Shown here one piece after another: positions 54,412 through 63,000 of a stretch of 64,000 bases of DNA. How positions within the stretch are numbered: the stretch's first letter is position 1; each line of letters starts with the position of its first letter. Below the pieces are notes generated by a model. The model did no database searches and was not told where the DNA came from. It saw nothing but the letters and a program-made list of their open reading frames with translations. This stretch comes from Lewinella sp. W8 (GTDB taxonomy: Bacteria > Bacteroidota > Bacteroidia > Chitinophagales > Saprospiraceae). The stretch spans positions 158,793 through 222,792 of the forward strand of contig NZ_SNAQ03000010.1 of NCBI RefSeq assembly GCF_004375085.3, in the 5' to 3' direction. Position numbers and translations under genes: made by a program.

Positions 54412-55362
54412 CTAAAAGAGCCGCTTTTGGCGGAAGTAATAAATCACCATGAGGCTGAGTACCACGGAAAGTGCAATGATGACCAGGTAGGTGAAGCTGC
54501 CCTCCTGGAAAGGCATGGCGACGTTCATGCCGTAAAATGACGCGATGACCATGGGCACCGTCAGGACGATGGTGATCAGCGTGAGGCGTTGGATGGTGAT
54601 GTTCAGGTTGTTGGAAATGATGGACCCGTAGGCGTCCATGGTCCCGTTCAGGATGTTGGTGTAAATATTGGCCATTTCCAGGGCCTGGCCGTTGTCAATG
54701 ATGATGTCTTCAAAGAGGTCGGCCTTGTCTTCGTCGTGGCGAATGCCGAGGAAGTCCGTCCGCTTCATTTTCATCTTCAGCAGCTCGTTACCGTTGAGGG
54801 CGTTGATGAAATACACCAGGGATTTTTCGATGCTGAGCAACTGCTTGAGTTCCCGGTTTCGGCTACTGTCGTAGAGCTCCTGTTCGATCAGGTTACGCTT
54901 TACGTTGAGTCGCTTCAGGCAGGTCAGGAAGCGGTACACGGTATGCTCAAAAATGCGGAGTACGAAGTAGCTGCGGTCGGAGGGATTGAGGTTGCGGATT
55001 TTGTTTTCGATGAACAGTCGCAGCACCGGATGATTCTCGGAAGAAGTCACGGTGATCAGGTGGTCCGGAGTCAGGATAATACCGATGGGGACGGTGATGT
55101 AAATGCCTTCATTGTCACCGTCCGTACGGGAGAGCACGGGAGTGTTAACGACGATCAGTCGGGCACTTTCTTCTCTTTCGTAACGGGACCGTTCGTCGGT
55201 ATCCAGGGGGTCGGTCAGGAAGTCCAGCGGAAGTTCGAAATCCTGCGCTACTTCGGCGAGTTCATCGGCGGCGAAGGGAGGGCAGAGGTGAATCCAGCAG
55301 CGGTCTTCTAATTCGTCCACCTTGTCCAAGCGGCCATTGCGGGAGGCGTAGTAGCTGATCAT
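54412..55362 (-). CDS. CorA-family magnesium/cobalt transporter
   Basis: A 316-residue divalent cation channel. The large N-terminal cytoplasmic domain is alpha/beta with long helices (RLNVKRNLIEQELYDSSRNRELKQLL); the two C-terminal helices are LTLITIVLTVPMVIASFYGMNVAMP and YLVIIALSVVLSLMVIYYF. The YGMN filter motif is present, and the tail RQKRLF is basic as usual. Start is ATG 55362. Magnesium is the usual substrate of the family. Confidence 0.93.
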   Translation of the reverse strand: MISYYASRNGRLDKVDELEDRCWIHLCPPFAADELAEVAQDFELPLDFLTDPLDTDERSRYEREESARLIVVNTPVLSRTDGDNEGIYITVPIGIILTPDHLITVTSSENHPVLRLFIENKIRNLNPSDRSYFVLRIFEHTVYRFLTCLKRLNVKRNLIEQELYDSSRNRELKQLLSIEKSLVYFINALNGNELLKMKMKRTDFLGIRHDEDKADLFEDIIIDNGQALEMANIYTNILNGTMDAYGSIISNNLNITIQRLTLITIVLTVPMVIASFYGMNVAMPFQEGSFTYLVIIALSVVLSLMVIYYFRQKRLF

Positions 55363-55497
55363 GGCGGAGTGGTTTGGTGAAGCGCTGGCAAAGATAGAAC
55401 GGATACCTGAGAGAAGGTACCGTTTTCCCGCCTAGTTCTCTTGCTGGCGTATTTCTTGGGAAATGCGTTTATCTTTCGGGGGAACAGTATCCTCGCT

Positions 55498-55878
55498 ATG
55501 AAAAGTTCTACTTCCGCTCCCGGAACGGTTTGGACCGAGATTCCGGTCGCTGACTTTAACCGTGCCCGGCAATTTTATGAATTCGTTTTTACCGTAGAGC
55601 TTCGTGTTCACGACCTCGGGGCACTTAAGATGGGGGTATTCCCGGAGGAGGCTTACGCCTGCGCCATTTGCTACCACGAACAATTCTACTTTCCCGGAGA
55701 ACAAGGCCCCGTAGTGTACTTCGACGGGGGAGCGGATCTGGCAAAATACCTGGACCGGGTATCGGAAGCGGGCGGAGAGGTACTCATCCCCAAACGCGCC
55801 ATCGGTGATGAGCGCGGCTATATGGCCATTTTTCGGGATACGGAAGGCAATCGCATCGGTTTAATGTCTCCACAGTAA
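55498..55878 (+). CDS. VOC family (glyoxalase-fold) protein
   Basis: A 126-residue protein from ATG 55498 (MKSSTSAPGTVWTEIPVADF); the longer frame adds an unconserved leader. It has the glyoxalase/bleomycin-resistance fold: IPVADFNRARQFYEFVF opens it, PVVYFDGGADLAKYLDRV is the middle helix, and FRDTEGNRIGLMSPQ closes it with the metal-ligand Glu position (here Gly-Asn-Arg-Ile region). The substrate is not predictable. It may be co-regulated with corA, divergently. Confidence 0.85.
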   Translation: MKSSTSAPGTVWTEIPVADFNRARQFYEFVFTVELRVHDLGALKMGVFPEEAYACAICYHEQFYFPGEQGPVVYFDGGADLAKYLDRVSEAGGEVLIPKRAIGDERGYMAIFRDTEGNRIGLMSPQ

Positions 55879-55906
55879 TTGCGTCCGGCACCAAACTACC
55901 GCACTA

Positions 55907-56965
55907 CTACAGTACGCTCTTAAACTGCTTCAGGAAGCGAACGTCATTTTCAAACATCAGTCGGATGTCCGTGATGTTGTACAGGAGCATGGCCTGCCGC
56001 TCGATACCCATGCCGAAGGCGTAACCGGTGTAGCGTTCCGGATCGATGCCACAGTTTTCCAGGACCTTGGGGTCCACCATCCCGCAACCAAGAATTTCTA
56101 GCCATCCGGTACCCTTGGTGATGCGGTAGTCGTGCTCGGTTTCCAGGCCCCACCAGATGTCCATCTCGGCACTTGGCTCGGTGAAGGGGAAGTAACTGGG
56201 CCGGAGACGGATTTTGGTCTTGTCCCCGTACATTTCCCGCGCAAAATGGAGTAGGGTCGCTTTCATGTCGGCGAAGCTCACCTTCTCCGCAACGTACAAT
56301 CCTTCTACCTGGTGGAACTGCGCGTGGCTCCGCGCACTGATGGTTTCGTTGCGGTACACTCTTCCCGGAGCAATAATCCGGATCGGAGGCTGGCTATGTT
56401 CCATGGTGCGGGCCTGCACGGAACTGGTGTGCGTGCGCAGCAGCATGGCCGTATTGTTGGCGCCCGCGGGGAGGCCATCGGCGACGTAATACGTGTCCTG
56501 CATGTCCCGGGCCGGGTGGTCCTCGGGGGTATTCATGGCGGAGAAGTTATGCCAGTCGTCCTCTACTTCGGGGCCTTCGGCCACGGTGAAACCGATGCGC
56601 TCAAAAATGGCGATGATGCGGCGCATCGTCAGGGCAATCGGATGGCGGCTTCCGAGGGGTAGGGGCTCGCCCGGCGCCGTCAGGTCGAACCTGGCACCTG
56701 CGTCCGCGCCCGCACTGGCCGCCATGGACTCCTGCAGGGCGTCAAACTTCGCCTGGGCGGCTTGCTTGGTCTTATTGACCAGCTGACCAAACTCCGGCTT
56801 CTGCTCGTTGGGGATGTTGCGCATCTCTCCCATGAGGGGCTTGAGTACGTTCTTGCTTCCCAGATAACGGATGCGGAAGGCCTCCACCTGCTCTGCGGTT
56901 TCAGCAGTAGCGCCTTCAATTTCCTCAAGTAGTGCCGCCACGCGGTCGAATACCTCTTGTGCCAT
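55907..56965 (-). CDS. pheS: Phenylalanyl-tRNA synthetase alpha subunit
   Basis: About 352 residues from ATG 56965 (MAQEVFDRVAALLEEIEG); the 375-residue frame has an AT-rich leader that is not part of the protein. Class II core: FTVAEGPEVEDDWHNF, HPARDMQDTYYV, LLRTHTSSVQARTM, GRVYRNETISARSHAQFHQ (motif 2), WLEILGCGMVDPKVL and GYAFGMGIERQAMLLY (motif 3). With PheT it charges tRNA-Phe as an alpha2beta2 tetramer; pheT is not adjacent. The N-terminal coiled coil binds tRNA. Confidence 0.95.
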   Translation of the reverse strand: MAQEVFDRVAALLEEIEGATAETAEQVEAFRIRYLGSKNVLKPLMGEMRNIPNEQKPEFGQLVNKTKQAAQAKFDALQESMAASAGADAGARFDLTAPGEPLPLGSRHPIALTMRRIIAIFERIGFTVAEGPEVEDDWHNFSAMNTPEDHPARDMQDTYYVADGLPAGANNTAMLLRTHTSSVQARTMEHSQPPIRIIAPGRVYRNETISARSHAQFHQVEGLYVAEKVSFADMKATLLHFAREMYGDKTKIRLRPSYFPFTEPSAEMDIWWGLETEHDYRITKGTGWLEILGCGMVDPKVLENCGIDPERYTGYAFGMGIERQAMLLYNITDIRLMFENDVRFLKQFKSVL

Positions 56966-57039
56966 AGCGCGCAAAGATAATTGGTCTGTTGGTCTTTGGA
57001 AGCTTTCCTGTTTGAAAGTGTCGACCACAACCAAAATAC

Positions 57040-57095
57040 CAACAGACTAAAATCCAACAGACTAAATAACCAATAGACTAAAGAACTAACAGACT
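57040..57095. repeat. Degenerate caacagactaaa repeat
   Basis: Upstream of pheS, the word accaacagactaaa recurs about four times with changes over some 55 bp (accaacagactaaa, tccaacagactaaa, accaatagactaaa, aactaacagact). It is AT-rich low-complexity DNA. Two similar ctaaagaacta words occur near 58440 and 58630. Confidence 0.6.
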
Positions 57096-57143
57096 ACCTT
57101 ACCTTCGGAGCAACGCATCGCCCACCAAAGGTGTCCCCTCATT

Positions 57144-58394
57144 ATGTGGCTAACCCGTCAAAAAGTTGAGATCGCCCGATATTATTTGACCCTCCTGATG
57201 TGGGCGGGGGCCATCTTCGGACTGGTCATTTCTCCCCCCGTGCTCTCCATTGCGCTGATTTCCCTGGTGGTTCTCGGGTTACTGGACCCCCTGAAGGGAC
57301 TCAATCCCCGCTGGCTGAAAAACGCCAGAGCTACGTTCTCCAGCAGCTTTTTCTGGGGCATGGCCGGATTGTACGTCCTCTTACTGCTGGGCATCTGGCA
57401 AACCGAAGACTGGAGCTATTACGCAGAGCGCATCCGGGTGAAGGTGCCCTTACTGTCGCTGCCCTTCGTTTGGGCCGGGCTACCCGATTTTGGCAAAAAG
57501 GAATTCGGTTGGATCCGGGCGGGTGCGGTCCTGTTCTTTGCGCTGCTGATGCTGTTGGTACTCGGCAACTACTTGTTCAACTTCTCGGAGATCAACGATA
57601 TGATTCGTCGGGGACAGGCCATGCCCGTCCCTCGCAACCACATTCGCTTCAGTTTAATGGTGGCCGCCACGACCCTCCTGGCGGTGGCCAACTTCCGGCA
57701 ACGAACCCTGGGGTGGGGGAGAGCCTGGTTATTCCTCGCGGCCTTCCTTTTCATCGGCCAGCATTTTTTGGCCGTTCGGTCCGGGCTGGCCGGCGCCTAC
57801 GGGGCGATCGCGGTGCTCATCGCCGGTCTGGCCCTGGAGCGGGGCCGTTGGCAGTGGATGGTTTTTGGTCTTGCCGGACTTTGCCTACTACCAGTGTTGG
57901 CCTACCTGGCGGTCCCCAGCTTTCGCACCAAAATGAACTATGTCCGCTACGAGCTGCTCCACCGAAACCCCGCCGAAGACACCGGCGAGTACAGCGATAC
58001 CGGTCGGCTCACCAGCATTCGCATCGGCCTGGACATTTGGCGAGACCATCCCGTGGTGGGTATCGGCCCGGGAAACCTGCTGGCCGAGACCGACGCGCGT
58101 TACGCCGAAATACTCCCCGGAGTAAAGGGCAAGCGCCCCCACAACCAGTTCGTCAGTGCCCTGGCGGGCAGCGGTACGGTGGGGGGACTCATCACCCTCG
58201 GGTGCTTCCTCCTGCTTGGGTTCGGCAACCAGCGGTGGCGCGACCCCATTTACCTGGCCACCTTCACCGTCCTTTTCCTTAGTTGTATGGTCGAGAACAC
58301 CCTGGAGACCTCGGCCGGCGTCAGTATGTTCTGCCTCCTACTTCTCCTCACCCGGCCAGATCATCCATCACTCAATCTCTCCGCCCCCGAATAA
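57144..58394 (+). CDS. O-antigen ligase-like membrane protein (Wzy/WaaL family)
   Basis: A 416-residue protein of about ten membrane segments. Signatures of the O-antigen ligase/polymerase superfamily are the periplasmic motif GIGPGNLLAE and KRPHNQFVSALAGSG with the His and Asn, and the tail helix VSMFCLLLLLTR. These transfer polysaccharide from lipid carrier to lipid A core or other acceptors. Which glycan is handled is unknown; heptose synthesis (gmhA) is also encoded in the window. Start is ATG 57144. Confidence 0.85.
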   Translation: MWLTRQKVEIARYYLTLLMWAGAIFGLVISPPVLSIALISLVVLGLLDPLKGLNPRWLKNARATFSSSFFWGMAGLYVLLLLGIWQTEDWSYYAERIRVKVPLLSLPFVWAGLPDFGKKEFGWIRAGAVLFFALLMLLVLGNYLFNFSEINDMIRRGQAMPVPRNHIRFSLMVAATTLLAVANFRQRTLGWGRAWLFLAAFLFIGQHFLAVRSGLAGAYGAIAVLIAGLALERGRWQWMVFGLAGLCLLPVLAYLAVPSFRTKMNYVRYELLHRNPAEDTGEYSDTGRLTSIRIGLDIWRDHPVVGIGPGNLLAETDARYAEILPGVKGKRPHNQFVSALAGSGTVGGLITLGCFLLLGFGNQRWRDPIYLATFTVLFLSCMVENTLETSAGVSMFCLLLLLTRPDHPSLNLSAPE

Positions 58395-58436
58395 GTCGCT
58401 CTACCAACTATCTGCTACCCGCTCCTTCCTACCCCC

Positions 58437-58650
58437 TACCATACTAAAGAACTACCGTACTTCTTCCTACCCGCTAAGTCTTACTACAATAGTTTCTACT
58501 GGTAATGCCGCGATTCGTCCGACAAACTTTATGTTGACTGCGTCAGAAATAAAGAATTTGTCGGACAACCGCTCATAGCATTAGCAGGTAAAAATTTATT
58601 GAGTTTCTCATTTCCATCTACCTGCTACCATACTAAAGAACTAACGTACT
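58437..58650. repeat. 26-bp direct repeats flanking a palindrome
   Basis: The 26-bp word from 58437 (ctaccatactaaagaacta and 7 more) recurs at 58625-58650 with one change. Between them is an imperfect hairpin: gtccgacaaa-type arm at 58517-58532 and its partner at 58549-58566, around a loop with tgac/gtca. The layout, direct repeats around an inverted repeat, looks like a small mobile or rearranged element, or a transcript end followed by a duplicate. Confidence 0.55.
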
Positions 58651-58656
58651 ACAATA

Positions 58657-58956
58657 CTACTCCATCCCCATCAACAAATCCGCTTCCATCACCTCGGGCG
58701 GCTTCCGGAAAAGGGGCTTGATTTGTTTGAAGAAGGCTTCATGCTCATCGTCGGCCACGTGCCGTTCGAAGTAGGAGTAGTCTTCCCAGCATTCCATGGT
58801 GGCAAATTTGCTGGGGTCTTCGCGGTCGCGGATCAGGTAAAAGAACAGACAACCAACTTTGGCCCGACTGTCTTTGGCGTGTTTGGCGAAGATGGGGGCG
58901 AAGTTGTCGGCGTCGTCAAGGTCGAATTTAGCGACGAGATAGAGTTGTTTTGACAT
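58657..58956 (-). CDS. ABM-family putative quinol monooxygenase
   Basis: A 99-residue protein from ATG 58956 (MSKQLYLVAKFDLDDADNF). It has the antibiotic-biosynthesis-monooxygenase fold with the refrain DREDPSKFATMECWEDYSYF and a conserved hydrophobic His-rich helix (ERHVADDEHEAFF). Such dimeric proteins act on quinols or other small phenols, or bind heme; the substrate is unknown. Confidence 0.8.
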   Translation of the reverse strand: MSKQLYLVAKFDLDDADNFAPIFAKHAKDSRAKVGCLFFYLIRDREDPSKFATMECWEDYSYFERHVADDEHEAFFKQIKPLFRKPPEVMEADLLMGME

Positions 58957-59000
58957 CCTTATGTAGTTATGGCCGTATAATAGGTCATGGGCCAAAAGGT

Positions 59001-59645
59001 TCATTTCTCGGGTTCGGCCGTCACGGCTTCACCCGGCGGACGGTAAAGGCGGAGGCTATCGAAAAACTTATCGGCACTTTTATTGGGGCCCGATGACTCC
59101 AGACTGAAGACCTTCATTTCGTAATAGCGGCTACCGGCCACCCCCGCCAGGGTCCGGGCGCTGGCCTTGCCGCCGTTGTAGTCGATGCGCCACTGTCGGC
59201 CGGGATATCCGTTAATGTCTTTATCGGCCGCATAGATCACCTCGCCACCGACCGCCGCAGCGGCTTCTTCCTCGGAGGCCATCAATAACTCCTGCACCAG
59301 TTCGGTACTGTCGTGGTGTAAAGCCCCCGGGGGATAATCGACGTAACTCAGTGCGTATATGACGTTGTCCGCCGTGGCGGGATCCGGTACCTTTAGGAAG
59401 AAGGTATGAAAGACTTGCTGTCCGAGTCCGGTGTCAAGCGTGTCCACTTTGGTTTGCATGGAGGCCGGAGTCTCCAGTCGGAAGCGACCGTCAAGATCCT
59501 GCAGCTCCACCCAGTCGGCCTGGCGTTCCCAACGCTTTTCCAGCGGTAGGGCCAGCATCGGGGTCTGGGCGTTCGCCGGAGCAAGGTAGCCGAACAGGAA
59601 GCCTAATATGAACAGACGTCGTAATTGAAGGGGGATGATGTTCAT
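59001..59645 (-). CDS. Secreted protein of unknown function
   Basis: A 214-residue protein with a signal peptide (RRLFILGFLFGYLAPANAQ). The mature part opens with WVELQDLDGRFRLETPASM and ends in KFFDSLRLYRPPGE, a layout like small PsbP-type folds, but I do not recognise a named family with confidence. It is adjacent to the ABM-family gene on the same strand, 45 bp apart, so a shared transcript is possible. Confidence 0.65.
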   Translation of the reverse strand: MNIIPLQLRRLFILGFLFGYLAPANAQTPMLALPLEKRWERQADWVELQDLDGRFRLETPASMQTKVDTLDTGLGQQVFHTFFLKVPDPATADNVIYALSYVDYPPGALHHDSTELVQELLMASEEEAAAAVGGEVIYAADKDINGYPGRQWRIDYNGGKASARTLAGVAGSRYYEMKVFSLESSGPNKSADKFFDSLRLYRPPGEAVTAEPEK

Positions 59646-59878
59646 GTACTAAAGACAAGCCGGGGGAGCGGGGGGTTGTGCCGCAGTGTCGGTTTTGCGG
59701 CGCCTTACGCTCCTCCTTGCGGCAGCTACAACGGGATTGGGCGCGGAGCGCAGGTGCAATGAAATGGAATCCTCGCGATCTGCCGGGGTGCTAACCAACC
59801 ATTCGGGCTTGCTCCACCCCCGGGAATTTTTTCCTAAAAAGCCTTCGTATTTTTTTTAACATTAAATAGGAATTTTGT

Positions 59879-59986
59879 TACCTTCGTCGTGGACTATCGT
59901 GGGACGCCCCCTACGATCCGTTCTGCGTATAGCTGATTCTCGACCGATCTGCTGCCGCAGATCAGTTTAGAAACATGCTTCGGCAT
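59879..59986 (+). promoter_or_regulatory. Candidate promoter and structured leader of the third giant protein
   Basis: TACCTTCG (59879-59886) is one base from the TAnnTTTG -10 box, with a T-rich tract (59850-59858) where a -33 TTG would be. The leader of about 130 nt contains a 7-bp hairpin (59946-59963, arms gatctgc and gcagatc) and a short stem with a ttcg loop (59975-59986). Whether the leader is regulatory is unknown. Confidence 0.35.
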
Positions 59987-60015
59987 CTTTGATGATCTCA
60001 GAAAAATTAGATTAC

Positions 60016-63000
60016 ATGAGACGACCTCTACTCCGGACGGCACCAGGCCGTTCCCTATTCCTAACTTTGCTGTGTCTGGCCCTCGGCTCGACTATGCTCT
60101 TCGCCCAACCGGCGAACGACGAATGCGCCAACGCGATCGCGATCGGTGCAGGCGTTACCAGCGGCACCACGGAAGGTGCTAACACGGATGCTACTCCCTT
60201 CTGTGGCACGGCTTCCACTTCTCCCGGTGTTTGGTACACGCACACCGCTGACCAGACCGGTTTACTGACCCTCGATCTTTGTGGAGCCATTTTTGACTCC
60301 AAGATCAGCGTTTACACCGGCTCCTGTGGTGACAACCTGGTCTGTGAGATTGGTGAAGACGACGACTTCGGCGTTTGCGGTGGTAACGATCCTTCCGTTA
60401 CCGTCGACGCTGTTTGTGGTGATCTCTTCTACATCCACGTGCACGGTTTTGGTGGCGGCAATGGTCCCTTCGACCTTACCCTTACCTACGCTGATGACGC
60501 GGAGCCCTGTGAAATGGGTGAAACCTTCCCGTTTGAGGCCTGTGGTGGCTCCATGAACATGGATCCCGTTGCTATCCCCGATAACGCCTTCGAACCCACT
60601 GATCCTCAGGCTGCGGACCTGGCCAGCGTTACCGCTGACGTTAGCGTTCCCGCCGGTGCGACCATCGACGATATCGTAGTAACCGTTGCCATCAACCACA
60701 CCTGGGTTGGTGACCTGACGCTTTACGTACAGTCTCCCGACGGTACCCTCCTGCCCCTGATGAGTGGCCCCGGTGCTGCTGGATTTGACGCTACGGGCGT
60801 TGGTAGCAGCGAAAACCTCGTGGAAACCTTCCCGATTGAATTCTTCGACGGTGCTGCTTTTGACGCTGAAAACATGGGCGTAAATACCGCCTCTTCCCTC
60901 ATCAACGTATGTGAAGACGACGGTGAATGTGAATTCTTCCCCAACGGCGACGGTGTCGGCGTTCCCGGTGGCGGTGCTGCCGTGGCCGATTTTGCTGGCT
61001 TCTTCCCTCAGGGTGATGGTCTGAGCGGAACCTGGACCCTGTGGGCCGGTGACCGTACTGGCCTTGACGTTGGTGAAATCTCCATCATGGGCTTCATGGT
61101 CTGTGTATCTGGTGAGGCCGAAGCTTGTCTGGCAACCCTGGCTTGTGAAACGGAAGCTACCGTAGTCCTCGACGCTGAGGGCAACGGTACCCTGACCGTA
61201 GACGACATCATCGGTGACTCTGAACTCTGTGAGGGTACGGAACTCGTACTGTCTCAGACCAGCTTCGGTTGTGCTGACATCGGAGAAGTTAGCGTTGTTG
61301 GCACGGTAGTTGGCGACGACGATGATGACGATGATGACGACGACAACGGTGATCTCCAGACCTGTGAAATCACGGTAACCGTAGACGACAGCAACGTTCC
61401 TCGTCCGAACCTGGCCTGTCTGACGTCCATCAACCTGACGCTCAACGAAAACTGTGAAGCGCTCCTTCTCCCCGAAATGGTGCTTTCTGGCGAATTTGGC
61501 TGTCTCGACCTCGACGCCCTGCGCGTAGTAGTTCAGGATGAAGATCCTTCTAACGGTCCCATCATCGACGGCTGTGGTGAGTACACCTACACCATCGAAG
61601 TGATTACGGAAAACCTCAGCTTCGAAGGCTTCAACGAAGAAGACTGGGACGTTGAAACGACCGAGAACAACGCTGACCAGAACGCTGACGCTGACTTTAC
61701 CGACGAGACCCTGACCCTGAGCACCTCTAACGATGTGTTCTTCGGAGGTGCTTCCTTCGGCGTAACGGCTTCTTACATGTTCAGCGCCAACGGTGTGGTA
61801 AGCTTCGATTACGACTACAACGGTGTTGATGCTGGCTTTGATGATGCCATCATCCTGATCGACTTTGAAGGTGGTCAGGTTGAAATCCTCGATACCGACC
61901 AGCCCGCAAGCGGTTCTGCCGCTGAGCCCGTAATGGCTGGCTACTCCATCGTATTCAGCGTAGTTGACGACGGCTTCCAGCCATTTGCTGGAAACCTGAC
62001 CAGCCAGCTGGAAATCTCCAACTTCAAGTTCGAAGCTGACATGGCCGACCTTGGCGAGTTCGAATTCTCCAACTGTTGGGGTACCGTTAACGCTGAAGAC
62101 AAGACGCCTCCCGCAGTAGTAGAGACTCCCGAAGATGCCGTGCTTCCCTGCACCGACTTCGAGGAGATCATGCTCACCATGCTCGACGTTAACATCAGCC
62201 GCTGTTGGGAAGTAGCGCGTGGCACCGACGGTGTCTTCCGCACCGTTCCCGGCACCATGGCTACCGCTCTGCGCGACCGTCTGGACCTGATCGCCTTCGA
62301 TCCCGGTGCTGGTACCGCTGTTGTTCCGGAATTCACCGACGGCTGTGCTCCTCGCCTCCAGGTTTGTGTGAACGACGTAGCTACCTTCGGCGAAGACCCC
62401 GCCTGTGATGACATCACCATCACGCGTACCTTCACCGCTACCGAAATCAGCGACTGTGAAAGCGCTTCTGGCGAAGAAAACGGTCCTGCCGTTACTTCTT
62501 TCGACATCGACTTCCTGCGCCCCGGTCTGGAAAACGTACAGCCCTTCGCTGACGAACTGGACGTAGCCGAGTACGAGTGTGACGAGACCCTGACGCTGGG
62601 GGCCAACGGTAACCCCGTTCCCCGCGCTGAAGACCTGCCCTTCCTGCAGTTCGGTGATCGTACCATTCCCCTGGTACTTGAAGGTGCGGTTTGTAACCTG
62701 GCCCTGACCTACGAGGACGGCCCCCGGATTCAGACCTGCCCCAACACTTACAAGTTCGTACGTACTTACACCGTCATCGACTGGTGTGAGCCCCAGGCTC
62801 CCCTGACGTACACGCAGGTAGTTAAGGTTGGTGACACCACCGCTCCTGACTTCACTGCTCCCACGCAAGACCGCGACTTCGACGGTACCATCGACGAAGG
62901 TCCGCTCGAGTTCAGCACCAACGCTGGTGACATCTGTGCGGCCTACATCCGCCTGGACGATCCGAGCATCGTACTGACGGACAACTGTAGCGCCGGCATC

